A stretch of 64,000 nt of DNA, from assembly GCA_020622085.1 (NCBI GenBank), contig JAHRYM010000001.1, forward strand, positions 557,117 to 621,116, in the 5' to 3' direction. The stretch is from Paracoccaceae bacterium (GTDB taxonomy: Bacteria; Pseudomonadota; Alphaproteobacteria; Rhodobacterales; Rhodobacteraceae). The stretch's first letter is position 1. Each line of letters begins with the position of its first letter. The notes under the pieces were generated by a model. The model searched no databases and had not been told where the DNA came from. It was given only the letters and a program-made list of their open reading frames with translations. The position numbers and the translations under genes are program-made. Below are positions 37,113 to 45,536 of this stretch, piece by piece.

Positions 37113-39548
37113 TCAGTTGCCCTGCAGGACATCCTTCAGGATCATGTCGATAAGCTGCCCCTCGGGTGACCGGGCCCTTTGCTCCGGCTGCGCCGGCGTT
37201 TCGGGTGTGGGCGCATATTGGTCGTCGGGGAAGGGCACGCCGCTGTCGGGATCATAGGGCTGTCCATAGGCGTCAAGCGGCAACCCGGTTTCGGGGTCGT
37301 ATTGCTGCTGCGGTTCCTGTGGCTGGGCCTCGGGCGGCAGGGGCTGGCCGTTGGCATCGAAGACCTGCCCCGGATAGCTGGGCGCCAGCGGCATGTCGTT
37401 CGGGCGCGCCATCGGCAGGGGCTTCGGCTCCAGCCCCTTTTGCACCCGCGTCATCACCGCCTGCCAGATCTGCGCCGGAAGCCCGCCGCCGGTCACGCCG
37501 GTCAGGGGGCGGTTGTCGTCATAGCCCATCCAGACGCCGGCGACGTAATCCGCGGTAAAGCCGATGAACCAGGCATCCCGCGCGGCCGAGGTGGTGCCGG
37601 TCTTGCCCGCGGCCTCGTAGCCGTCCAGCTTGGCGCGCCGCCCGGTGCCGCGTTCGATGACCTGGTTCATCATGTAGATCAGCTGCTTGTCGGCGTTTTC
37701 CGAAATCACCCTTTCGCCGATCCCGCCTTCCTGGCCCGCCAGCGGCATGTCATCGCCCTGAAGCTTCAGTTCCACGATGCCGTAAGGCTCGACCGAGCTG
37801 CCGCCGTTCAGGATGCCGGCATAAGCGCCGGTCATGTCGATCAGCGTCGATTCCGACACTCCCAGCGCCAGTGCCGGGCCATCTGCAAGGTTCTGGGCAA
37901 AGCCGAAATCGCTTGCGACCTTGCGCACCGCATCGCGTCCGGCCGCTTCGGATACGCGGACGGTGGCGGTATTGAGCGATTTCGCCAGCGCCTGCACAAG
38001 CGGAACCTGGCCTTCGAAGGTCTTTTCATAGTTCTTCGGCGACCATGGCCCCGATCCGGGGACGTTGATCGTCAGCGGTGCGTCCTCGACCATCGAATAC
38101 ATGTTGTAGCCCATGTCCAGCGCTGCGGCATAGACGAAGGGCTTGAACGTCGATCCGGTCTGGCGCAGCGCCTGGGTGGCCCGGTTGAACGACCCGGCCG
38201 ACTGGATATGCCGCCCACCGACCATGGCGCGCACCGCACCATCCGCAGACATGACGATCACCGCCGCCTCGGCCTTGGATCCTTCCTTGACCTTGGTTGC
38301 GAAAACCTCGGCCAGCGCCTCTTCGGCGGCCTTCTGCAGGTGCTGGTCGAGCGTGGTGCGGATCACCACGTCTTCGGTCGTGTCCTTGGTCAGGAAGGCG
38401 GGGCCGCTTTCCATCACCCAGTCGGCGAAATAGCCGCCCGCGCGGGCCTGGGCGGCCTGGCTCAGTTGCGCGGGGTGGGCCTTGGCGTCCTGGTATTCGG
38501 CATCGGTCAGGTAGCCCTGATCGTGCATCAGCCCCAGGATCACCGCCGCCCGCCCCTGCGAACGTTCAAGGTTCGAGGTCGGCGCGTATTTCGTCGGCGC
38601 CTTCAGAAGCCCGGCCAGCATTGCCGCTTCGGCCGGGGTCACATTGGCCGCCGATTTGCCGAAATAGCGCTGTGCCGCGGCTTCGAAGCCACGGGTGCCG
38701 GCGCCCAGATAGGCGCGGTTGAAGTAGATGGTCAGGACGTTTTCCTTGCCATATTTCGCCTCGAGCGCCATGGAATAGGGGATTTCCTTCAGTTTCCGCC
38801 ACAGGCTGCCGGTGCGGCAGTCGGCTTCATAGGCGGCTTCGGATTTCCATTTCTTCGGGTCATAAGGCATGCCCAGGCACAGAAGTTTCGCCGTCTGCTG
38901 GGTGATGGTCGAACCGCCGTTGCCTTCGAACGGCCCGCGTCCCTCGGACATGTTGATGCGGATGGCGCTGGCGATGCCGCGCGGGCTGACGCCCAGATGG
39001 CTGTAGAACCGCTTGTCCTCGGTCGCAAGAATGGCGTTCTTCAGATAGGGCGACACGGTTTCGGATGTGATCTGGCCGCCGAAGGTTTCGCCCCGCCAGG
39101 CAAAGACCTTGCCATCGCGGTCCAGAAGCGTGACCGAGCCCTTGGCGCGGGCGTCGATCAGTTGCTCCATTGGCGGAAGCTGGGTGTAGAAATACCAGAC
39201 CGTGATCGCCAGCGCCCCCGCGACCATGACGCCAACACGCCAGCCTATACCCCAGATGATCCGCCAGATCCCGTGGACAAGGCGCGACAGGATGCCGCCG
39301 CGCGGACGGCCATTGCCGCCCCGCCTTCCCCCCCGGCCACCTTTCGGGCCGCCGCCGTTCGATCCGCCCCCCGATCTGCCACCCGAACCACCGCTGCGCG
39401 GGGCGCGCTGGCCGGTCGCGGGTTTTGGCGCGGCTCCGCGTCCCGTGCGCGCGCCCCTGTCCTGTCGGCCCGGGCTCGCGAGGTCTTCGGGCGTGTAACG
39501 CCTGTCCGCGACCAATGGCGGGGGGGTCCGTCCACCCAGATCCTTCAT
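37113..39548 (-). CDS. mrcA: Class A penicillin-binding protein 1A
   Basis: This 811-residue bifunctional enzyme polymerises and cross-links peptidoglycan. Order: a Gly/Arg/Pro-rich cytoplasmic N-terminus (residues 10-85), one membrane helix (GVMVAGALAITVWYFYTQL), a GT51 glycosyltransferase domain with ATEDKRFYSHLG and GSTITQQTAKLL, and a transpeptidase domain with GSTFKPF (Ser466, Lys469), KSLNTATV (SxN) and KTGTTSAA. A Pro/Gln/Asp-rich tail (about residues 720-780) follows. I chose ATG 39548; the in-frame codon six bases upstream is TTG. It converges on mlaC and precedes the efflux operon on the same strand. Confidence 0.95.
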   Translation of the reverse strand: MKDLGGRTPPPLVADRRYTPEDLASPGRQDRGARTGRGAAPKPATGQRAPRSGGSGGRSGGGSNGGGPKGGRGGRRGGNGRPRGGILSRLVHGIWRIIWGIGWRVGVMVAGALAITVWYFYTQLPPMEQLIDARAKGSVTLLDRDGKVFAWRGETFGGQITSETVSPYLKNAILATEDKRFYSHLGVSPRGIASAIRINMSEGRGPFEGNGGSTITQQTAKLLCLGMPYDPKKWKSEAAYEADCRTGSLWRKLKEIPYSMALEAKYGKENVLTIYFNRAYLGAGTRGFEAAAQRYFGKSAANVTPAEAAMLAGLLKAPTKYAPTSNLERSQGRAAVILGLMHDQGYLTDAEYQDAKAHPAQLSQAAQARAGGYFADWVMESGPAFLTKDTTEDVVIRTTLDQHLQKAAEEALAEVFATKVKEGSKAEAAVIVMSADGAVRAMVGGRHIQSAGSFNRATQALRQTGSTFKPFVYAAALDMGYNMYSMVEDAPLTINVPGSGPWSPKNYEKTFEGQVPLVQALAKSLNTATVRVSEAAGRDAVRKVASDFGFAQNLADGPALALGVSESTLIDMTGAYAGILNGGSSVEPYGIVELKLQGDDMPLAGQEGGIGERVISENADKQLIYMMNQVIERGTGRRAKLDGYEAAGKTGTTSAARDAWFIGFTADYVAGVWMGYDDNRPLTGVTGGGLPAQIWQAVMTRVQKGLEPKPLPMARPNDMPLAPSYPGQVFDANGQPLPPEAQPQEPQQQYDPETGLPLDAYGQPYDPDSGVPFPDDQYAPTPETPAQPEQRARSPEGQLIDMILKDVLQGN

Positions 39549-39695
39549 GCTCAATCCGTCTGCCTGCGTTTTGGTGACATCATACAGAGCCGTGTGGCCG
39601 ATGTGGAGACGTCCACGCGAGGATTCGTGCTTGTGACAGGCATCGGCGGGCCGTTGCCATGCAGCCGCTGCCTGCCGTCCCGACCGATCCGCCGC

Positions 39696-41228
39696 TCAAT
39701 CCGCATGGGCGGCCACTGGCGCCATGGCCGACGACGGCTTGCGCAGCAAAAGCGCGAGTGGAATTGCGGCCAGCGTGATCAGCATCATCAGGTGGAAGTC
39801 GTTGATGTAGGAAATCATCAGCGCCTGAATGTTCACCATTCCGTCAAGTTGCGCCAGAACGCTGGCCGAAGGCGCGGTGCCCGGTGTGATCAGGGGTGCG
39901 AGATTTGGGTTGAAGGGCGTGAGTGTCGCGCCGATTTCCGCATGGTTGATCTGGACGTTGCGCGTGAGCAGGACCGAGACGACAGAGATGCCGATCGACG
40001 AGCCGATGTTGCGCGTCAGGCTGAACAGGCTGGTGCCATCGGCGCGATAGCGGGGTTCCAGCGTGGCGAAGGCGACAGTGGACAGCGGCACGAACACCAG
40101 CCCCAGACCCAGCCCCTGCACCACGCCCGAGACGATCAGAAGCCAGGCGTCCATCTGCGGGCTGAAGCCGGTCATCATCCAGAGTGAAAGGACCGTCAGC
40201 AGCAGTCCGGACACCACCAGCTTGCGCGGATCGACCACGGGAATGAGCTTGCCCGCCAGAATCATCGTGATCATCGTGCCCACGCCGCGCGGTGCCATGA
40301 CCATGCCGATCGTGATGACCGGATAGCCGAAGATCGTCGACAGCATCGGCGGCAACAGCGCGAGGCTGGCCAGCAGGATGATGCCGACGATGAAGATGAA
40401 GATGATGCCGGTAGCAAAGCTGCGGTCGGCCAGCATCCGCGGGTCGATGAAGGGCTTGTCGGTTGTCGTGATATGGATGGCAAAGATCCAGAAGCCCGAT
40501 ATGGCCAGGATCGTCTCGATCCAGATCTCGGGCGCGGCGAACCAGTCCACCTCGGCGCCGCGGTCCAGCATCAGTTGCAGCGCGCCGACGCCAAGCGCAA
40601 GCATCGCAAAACCGAAGAAATCGAACCTTCGCGCCAGCCGGGGCAGGTTGGGCAGATAGGCCGAACAGCCCAGGAAGGCGAGAATGCCCACCGGCAGGTT
40701 GATGAAGAACACCCAGCGCCAGTTCATCGTCTCGGTCAGCCATCCGCCCAGCGTCGGGCCGATGATCGGGCCGACCATGATGCCGGCGCCCCAGACCGCC
40801 ATTGCTTGCCCGTGGCGTTCGCGCGGGTTGATGTCCAGAAGGAAGGTTTGCGACAATGGCACGATCGCTGCGCCAAAGAGACCCTGCGCCAGCCGGAAGG
40901 CCACCATCGACGCAAGGTTCCATGAAAGGCCACAAAGCATCGAGGTGACGACAAATCCCGCGACCGATACCAGGAACACCTGTTTGCGGCCAAAGCGGTC
41001 GGAAAGCCAGCCCGACAGCGGCGTGACGATGGCGGCGGCGACGATGTAGGAGGTCAGCACCCAGTTGATCGTGTCCTGCGAGGCGCCAAGATCGGCGCGC
41101 ATCGACGGCAGGGCGACGTTGGCGATGGTCGTGTCCAGCACCTGCATGATCGTCGCCAGCATCAGCGACACGGTGATCAGGCCGCGATGCGGCACCTCAT
41201 GGTGCGAGGCGGGCGCAACGGTGGTCAT
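39696..41228 (-). CDS. emrB: DHA2-family multidrug efflux MFS transporter (EmrB-like)
   Basis: This 510-residue permease has 14 predicted membrane helices, as in DHA2-family drug:H+ antiporters. Motif D1/A-like elements are IMQVLDTTIANVALPSM at helix 1, GWLSDRFGRKQVFL after helix 2 and WGAGIMVGPIIGPTLGGWL at helix 5. It pairs with the EmrA-like periplasmic adaptor, whose stop overlaps its start (ATGA at 41225-41228), so they should form a tripartite pump with TolC. It is the last gene of the marR-emrA-emrB operon. The substrate is unknown. Confidence 0.93.
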   Translation of the reverse strand: MTTVAPASHHEVPHRGLITVSLMLATIMQVLDTTIANVALPSMRADLGASQDTINWVLTSYIVAAAIVTPLSGWLSDRFGRKQVFLVSVAGFVVTSMLCGLSWNLASMVAFRLAQGLFGAAIVPLSQTFLLDINPRERHGQAMAVWGAGIMVGPIIGPTLGGWLTETMNWRWVFFINLPVGILAFLGCSAYLPNLPRLARRFDFFGFAMLALGVGALQLMLDRGAEVDWFAAPEIWIETILAISGFWIFAIHITTTDKPFIDPRMLADRSFATGIIFIFIVGIILLASLALLPPMLSTIFGYPVITIGMVMAPRGVGTMITMILAGKLIPVVDPRKLVVSGLLLTVLSLWMMTGFSPQMDAWLLIVSGVVQGLGLGLVFVPLSTVAFATLEPRYRADGTSLFSLTRNIGSSIGISVVSVLLTRNVQINHAEIGATLTPFNPNLAPLITPGTAPSASVLAQLDGMVNIQALMISYINDFHLMMLITLAAIPLALLLRKPSSAMAPVAAHAD

Positions 41229-42295
41229 TGGCCTGACCGCAGCTCCCGCGCTTCGGCCACAAGGCCCGGCAGCGCCGATTGCCGGCCGGTATCCACCGTC
41301 ACGGCGGCCGAGACGCCCGATTGCAGGTCGGCGGCGGCGGATGCGTCGGTCAGCCGGATGCGGACGGGGACGCGCTGCGTGACCTTGACCCAGTTGCCGG
41401 TCGCGTTCTGCGCCGGGATGATCGAGAATTCCGATCCGGTTCCGGCGCCGATGGCTTCGACCTTGCCTTCGTAATGGACCCCGGGCCTTGTGTCGAAGAC
41501 CACTTCGGCGCCCTGGCCCGGGCGAATGCCGTCCAGTTGCGTTTCCTTGAAGTTCGCGTCGACCCAAAGATCGCCGGTTTCCACCAGCGCGAACAGCGGC
41601 GCGCCGGCGGCGACGAACTGGCCCGGTCGGAAGGACGAGGCCTGATAGACCACGCCATCGGCGGGCGCCTTCACGGTGGTCTGGCCCAGGTTGTAGGCGG
41701 CATTGTCGCGCGTGGCGAGCGCTGCGAGCACGGTCGGGTGAACGTCCACCTCGATCGCCGGATCGCCCCCCAGTGCCGCCAATGCGGCGTTCACGCCCTG
41801 GTGCGCGGTGGCCAGCGCCTCGTCGGCCTGCGTCGCGGCATAACGCGCCTTGTCGAGCGAGGAGTCGGTCGAAACCCCTTTGCCGGTCAGCGATTCCGCC
41901 CGCCGCAATTCCGAGCGCAGGTAGTCCGCCTGATCCGCCGCCAGCCTTTCCTGCGCCACTGCCACGCCATAGCCGGCTTTCAACTGCTCGACTCCCAGTC
42001 GCGCCTGTGCCAACGCGGCTTCGGCCTGAGCCAGCGCCAGTCGATAGGGCTGCGGGTCGATCTGGAACAGCGTATCCCGGGCCTTCACCCGGCCATTGTC
42101 GGTGACCTCGACCGAAACGACCCGCCCCGGCAGGCTTGAGGCGATGGTGACGCGCGCCTGATGCAGTGCGGCGTTGTCGGTTTCCTCATAGCGCCCGCCC
42201 GACAACCAGACATAGCCGCCGGCTACCGCCAGCGCGAGGGGAACCGCGAACATCAGGGCGCGGCGGGTCTTGGGGTTTGACAGGGCGGATGCCAT
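41225..42295 (-). CDS. emrA: EmrA/HlyD-family efflux adaptor
   Basis: This 356-residue membrane fusion protein links the EmrB permease to the outer membrane. It has an N-terminal membrane helix (ALMFAVPLALAVAGGYVWL), a biotin-lipoyl domain (ASSLPGRVVSVEVTDNGRVKARDTLFQIDP), a coiled-coil segment (residues 95-185), the second lipoyl half with TVKAPADGVVYQASS, and a C-terminal barrel with GVSAAVTVDTG. ATG 42295 overlaps the marR stop (TGATG at 42293-42297); a GTG three bases earlier is an alternative. It lies between marR and emrB, all on one strand. Confidence 0.92.
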   Translation of the reverse strand: MASALSNPKTRRALMFAVPLALAVAGGYVWLSGGRYEETDNAALHQARVTIASSLPGRVVSVEVTDNGRVKARDTLFQIDPQPYRLALAQAEAALAQARLGVEQLKAGYGVAVAQERLAADQADYLRSELRRAESLTGKGVSTDSSLDKARYAATQADEALATAHQGVNAALAALGGDPAIEVDVHPTVLAALATRDNAAYNLGQTTVKAPADGVVYQASSFRPGQFVAAGAPLFALVETGDLWVDANFKETQLDGIRPGQGAEVVFDTRPGVHYEGKVEAIGAGTGSEFSIIPAQNATGNWVKVTQRVPVRIRLTDASAAADLQSGVSAAVTVDTGRQSALPGLVAEARELRSGQ

Positions 42296-42816
42296 CACGA
42301 GGCCTTGGTTTCTGGGGTGGAGGGGGCGTGTCCGGTGCGAGGGGCGGCGGGTTTGGCGGGCGGGGCGCAGGCGGTGTCGCCCTCCGCGCTGTCCGAGAGG
42401 TTTCCGATGATGTGGGAAAGGCTGGCGATCAGGGCGTGGCGCTGGTCGTCAGGCATCCCGCGCATCGCTTCCTCATAAACTCCATCGGCAAGGATCAATC
42501 CCTGCGCATGGGCTTCCTCGGCCTTTGCCGTCGGCACGACGATACGGCTGCGGCGATCGTTCGGGTCGGGTTCGCGCAAGACCCAGCCAAGTTCGGTCAT
42601 CCGGTCGATCAGGCGCGAGACGCTGATCGGCTCGATTTCGAGCCGTTCGGCAAGACGGGCCTGCGTTATTCTCCCGCAGCGGAAAAGATGCACCAGAAGC
42701 CGCCACTGGGCCGTGGAAAGCCCGAGTTCGGTGGCACGCAAGTCAAACCGGCGGCGCAGCGCGCGCGCGGCGTCATGCAGCAGAAGCCCCAAGGGCCATT
42801 TGTCCCGCGTATTCAT
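42295..42816 (-). CDS. MarR-family transcriptional repressor of the emr operon
   Basis: This 173-residue winged-helix repressor has the MarR core: LLLHDAARALRRRFDLRA, LSTAQWRLLVHLFRCGRITQAR, LAERLEIEPISVSRLIDRMT and the wing LREPDPNDRRSRIVVPT. The length and N- and C-terminal helices are typical. The C-terminal 30 residues form an Ala/Pro-rich tail. It is the first gene of the operon, and a 12-bp palindrome in its promoter is a likely auto-operator. No Shine-Dalgarno sequence precedes the ATG at 42816, and the predicted transcription start falls at about the A of the ATG, so it is probably leaderless. The target and inducer are unknown. Confidence 0.92.
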   Translation of the reverse strand: MNTRDKWPLGLLLHDAARALRRRFDLRATELGLSTAQWRLLVHLFRCGRITQARLAERLEIEPISVSRLIDRMTELGWVLREPDPNDRRSRIVVPTAKAEEAHAQGLILADGVYEEAMRGMPDDQRHALIASLSHIIGNLSDSAEGDTACAPPAKPAAPRTGHAPSTPETKAS

Positions 42817-42823
42817 GAGCGGG

Positions 42824-42852
42824 ATATAATGTAAGCATGCTTAGTTTATCAA
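42824..42852 (-). promoter_or_regulatory. Promoter of the marR-emrA-emrB operon
   Basis: Read on the minus strand, TTGATA (42847-42852) matches 5 of 6 bases of the -35 consensus. Seventeen bases later comes a TTATAT stretch at 42824-42829; shifting one base gives TATATC with 18-base spacing. This AT-rich island stands out in a GC-rich genome. The expected start point lies about 7 bases downstream, at or next to the A of the ATG, which implies a leaderless marR mRNA. Confidence 0.6.
42832..42843. promoter_or_regulatory. MarR operator candidate
   Basis: TAAGCATGCTTA is a perfect 12-bp palindrome located inside the -35 to -10 spacer of the emr operon promoter and 15 bases upstream of the marR start. 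MarR proteins commonly bind such palindromes and block polymerase. The link to this MarR protein is inference from position. Confidence 0.6.
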
Positions 42853-42873
42853 GCCCCGAGGGGACGGTTTCCG

Positions 42874-44058
42874 TCAGGCGCCCACCTCGATCATCGCCCG
42901 CGCCAGCAGCGGGACGCTTTCGGCGTTCAGCCCGGCGATGTTGATGCGGCTGTCGCCCACCATGTAGATCCCGTGTTCGGCGCGCATCCGTTCGACCTGT
43001 TCGGGGCTGGCGCCAAGGCGGGAAAACATGCCCCGGTGCTGCGCTATGAAGCCGAAGCGGTTCGAGTGCGACAGCGCCGCCAGTTCCGCGGCCAATGCCT
43101 GACGCAGTCCGATCATGCCGGCGCGAACCGCTTCCAGCTCGGCCTCCCAATCGGCGCGGAGGTCGGGCGTGGTGAGGATCGTCGTCACCAGCCGCGCGCC
43201 GTGGTCGGGCGGGAAGGAATAGGCCAGGCGGTTCAGTGTCGTGAGGTTCGCCTGCACCAGATCGCGGGTGGCGGTGTTGGCGGCCAGCGCCAGAAGGATG
43301 CCGGTCCGTTCGCGGTAGATGCCGAAGTTCTTGGAGCACGAAGCAGCGATCAGCACTTCGGGCAGGTGCCTGGCCAGAAGCCGCGTGGCGGCGGCATCGG
43401 CATCGAGCCCGTCGCCAAAGCCCTGGTAGGCAAGGTCGATCAGCGGCACCGCGCCGGTCCGCGCCAGCACCTCGGCCACGGCCTGCCATTCCGGCAGGTT
43501 GAGGTTCGCGCCGGTCGGGTTGTGGCAGCAGCCGTGCAGCAGGACCACGTCGCCCGCCTGTGCGCCGCCCAGATCGGCCAGCATGGCGTCAAGGGCCACC
43601 GCTTTGCTTTCCGCGTCGAAATAGCGGTAGGGCAGGGCCTCGATCCCCATTTCCTGAAGGATCGACAGGTGGTTCGGCCAGGTCGGATCACTGACCCAGA
43701 CGCGCAGGCCGGGGCGCGCGCGTTTCAGAAGCTCAAGCCCCTGCCGCACCGCGCCGGTGCCGCCTACCGTGGCCAGTGCCGCAAGCCGGTCGGTCGTATA
43801 GCCCGCGCCCAGAACCAGATCCGCCATCGCGGCGTGGAAGGCCGGATCGCCTGCCAGCGCCGTATAGGTCTTGGTGGTTTCCGCCTGAAGAAGCCGCTGC
43901 CCGGCCGCGCGCGCGGCGCGCATGACCGGGGTGTGGCCCTCCGCATTCTTGTAGACGCCGACGCCAAGATCGACCTTGCCCGTGCGCGGATCGGCGCGGA
44001 ACTGGTCCATCAATGCGATGATCTTGTCGGCAGGTTGCGGCTTCAGGGTTTCGAACAT
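42874..44058 (-). CDS. Aromatic/aspartate aminotransferase, class I
   Basis: This 394-residue pyridoxal-phosphate enzyme belongs to the TyrB/AspC subgroup. The PLP lysine is Lys243 in SCSKNFGIYRERTG. Other family elements are VDLGVGVYKNAEG, TVGGTGAVRQGLELL, SDPTWPNHLSIL, HGCCHNPTGANL and a final Arg in the substrate-binding region (SRINIAGL). Both aspartate and aromatic amino acids are usual substrates; the choice cannot be made by eye. The gene lies just after the marR promoter in the opposite sense of the palindrome's downstream gene, but on the same minus strand, and is followed upstream by the sulfurtransferase. Confidence 0.92.
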   Translation of the reverse strand: MFETLKPQPADKIIALMDQFRADPRTGKVDLGVGVYKNAEGHTPVMRAARAAGQRLLQAETTKTYTALAGDPAFHAAMADLVLGAGYTTDRLAALATVGGTGAVRQGLELLKRARPGLRVWVSDPTWPNHLSILQEMGIEALPYRYFDAESKAVALDAMLADLGGAQAGDVVLLHGCCHNPTGANLNLPEWQAVAEVLARTGAVPLIDLAYQGFGDGLDADAAATRLLARHLPEVLIAASCSKNFGIYRERTGILLALAANTATRDLVQANLTTLNRLAYSFPPDHGARLVTTILTTPDLRADWEAELEAVRAGMIGLRQALAAELAALSHSNRFGFIAQHRGMFSRLGASPEQVERMRAEHGIYMVGDSRINIAGLNAESVPLLARAMIEVGA

Positions 44059-44061
44059 CGC

Positions 44062-44913
44062 TCAGGCCTTTTCCACCTTCAGGTCGTCATACATGCCCCA
44101 TTCCGCCCAGGATCCGTCGTAAAGCGAATGGTCATGCTTGCCGATCCGTTCCAGCGCCAGGCTGAGAACGGCGGCGGTGACGCCCGAGCCGCAGGTGGTG
44201 ATTGCGGGCATCGACAGGTCGACCCCGGCCGCCTGGAAGACCCCGCGCAGCTGGGCCACGGATTTCATCGTGCCGCCCTCGTTCAACAGCGACGCCATCG
44301 GCACGTTGCGCGATCCGGGGATGTGGCCCGGGCGCAGGCCGGGGCGAGGTTCGGGGTCATCGCCCTTGAATCGTCCGGCTGGGCGGGCGTCGATGATTTC
44401 GTGGTCGCCCAGCTTGGCGGCGGCGGCTACTTGCGTCACGTCGCGCACCAGGTGCGCCTGGCGCTGCACGGTGATGTGGCGGTCGCGCAGGATCGGCGGC
44501 ATGTCCTCGACCGGGCGCCCTTCGGCCCGCCACTTGGGGAAACCGCCGTCCAGAACCGCCACGTCCATCTTGCCCATCAGCCGGAAGGTCCACCAGACCC
44601 GCGCCGCCGAGAACAGGCCATGCGTGTCATAGACCACGATCTGATGGCCGTCGCCGATGCCCATGGCGCGCATGCGGCTGATGAATTTCTCGGGCGGGGG
44701 GGCCATGTGCGGCAGGGCCGAACGGGTGTCGGAGATCTCGTCGATGTCGAAGAAGCGCGCGCCGGGAATATGGGCCGAGGCATATTCCGCCCGGGCATCG
44801 CGGCCCGATCCCGGCATGTGCCAGGATGCGTCGATGATGCGAAGATCGGGGTCTTTCATATGGTCTGCCAGCCAGTCGGTGGAAACCAGCGTGTGCGGAT
44901 CGTTCTCGGTCAT
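44062..44913 (-). CDS. sseA: 3-mercaptopyruvate sulfurtransferase
   Basis: SseA transfers sulfur from 3-mercaptopyruvate to cyanide or thiols. The 283-residue protein has two rhodanese domains. The N-terminal inactive domain holds IIDASWHMPGSGRDARAEYASAHIPGARFFDID, and the C-terminal domain holds the catalytic loop CGSGVT with Cys241. CGSGVT is the mercaptopyruvate-type loop rather than the CRKGVT of thiosulfate-type enzymes. The length is typical. It shares the strand with the aminotransferase gene (3-base gap) and may be co-transcribed with it; cysteine aminotransfer could supply its mercaptopyruvate. Confidence 0.92.
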   Translation of the reverse strand: MTENDPHTLVSTDWLADHMKDPDLRIIDASWHMPGSGRDARAEYASAHIPGARFFDIDEISDTRSALPHMAPPPEKFISRMRAMGIGDGHQIVVYDTHGLFSAARVWWTFRLMGKMDVAVLDGGFPKWRAEGRPVEDMPPILRDRHITVQRQAHLVRDVTQVAAAAKLGDHEIIDARPAGRFKGDDPEPRPGLRPGHIPGSRNVPMASLLNEGGTMKSVAQLRGVFQAAGVDLSMPAITTCGSGVTAAVLSLALERIGKHDHSLYDGSWAEWGMYDDLKVEKA

Positions 44914-44994
44914 GTCCTCGCCCCTTGCTGCCTTTGCCCCAAGCTATAGGCGGGGCATGGATACGAGGCAAGCGCGCGGCAGGGGCGCGTTCGC

Positions 44995-45465
44995 TCAGCC
45001 CTGTTTCAGCAGGCGTTCCTTCTGGCGGTTCCAGTCGCGCTTGGCCTCGGTGTCGCGCTTGTCGGCCAGCTTCTTGCCCTTGGCGATGCCGATCTTGATC
45101 TTCACCCGTCCGCGATGGTTGAAATACATGACCAGGGGCACCAGCGTCATGCCTTCGCGCCCGACCGCGTTCCACATGCGCGAGAGTTCCTTTTTCGCCA
45201 CCAGAAGCTTGCGGCGGCGGCGTTCTTCATGCCCGAAGACGCCGGCCTGCATGTAGGCGGCGATATGGCTGTTGATCAGCCAAAGCTCGCCGCCCTCGAC
45301 CGAGGCGTAGCTTTCGGCGATGTTCGACTGCCCGGTGCGCAGCGACTTGACCTCGGACCCGGTGAGGACGATGCCGCATTCCACATCGCTTTCGATGAAG
45401 TAATCGAACCGCGCGCGGCGGTTTTCAGCGATGATCTTGTAATTCGGGTCGGATTTTTCGGCCAT
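44995..45465 (-). CDS. smpB: SsrA-binding protein
   Basis: SmpB binds tmRNA and helps rescue stalled ribosomes. The 156-residue product is the usual length and follows the family throughout: [54 protein letters not shown], and the basic C-terminal tail [21 protein letters not shown]. The ATG at 45465 starts [10 protein letters not shown]. It sits on the minus strand upstream of sseA with an 81-base gap. The tmRNA gene itself is not in the window. Confidence 0.95.
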   Translation of the reverse strand: MAEKSDPNYKIIAENRRARFDYFIESDVECGIVLTGSEVKSLRTGQSNIAESYASVEGGELWLINSHIAAYMQAGVFGHEERRRRKLLVAKKELSRMWNAVGREGMTLVPLVMYFNHRGRVKIKIGIAKGKKLADKRDTEAKRDWNRQKERLLKQG

Positions 45466-45536
45466 GATCGACAGGAAATAGGCGAGGGGCGGGCACAAGT
45501 CCAGTGCCGTGGCAGGCGGGTAGCTTGGGCGCGCCG

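Noticed and set aside
37179-40187. A 1002-codon open frame on the plus strand antisense to the PBP and the efflux permease
   Set aside because: It runs opposite to two well-supported genes, crosses their boundary, and its translation is Arg/Gly/His-rich with no domain. High-GC antisense frames of this length are expected.
42973-44949. A 658-codon plus-strand frame over the aminotransferase and sseA
   Set aside because: Antisense to two firm genes and lacking motifs.
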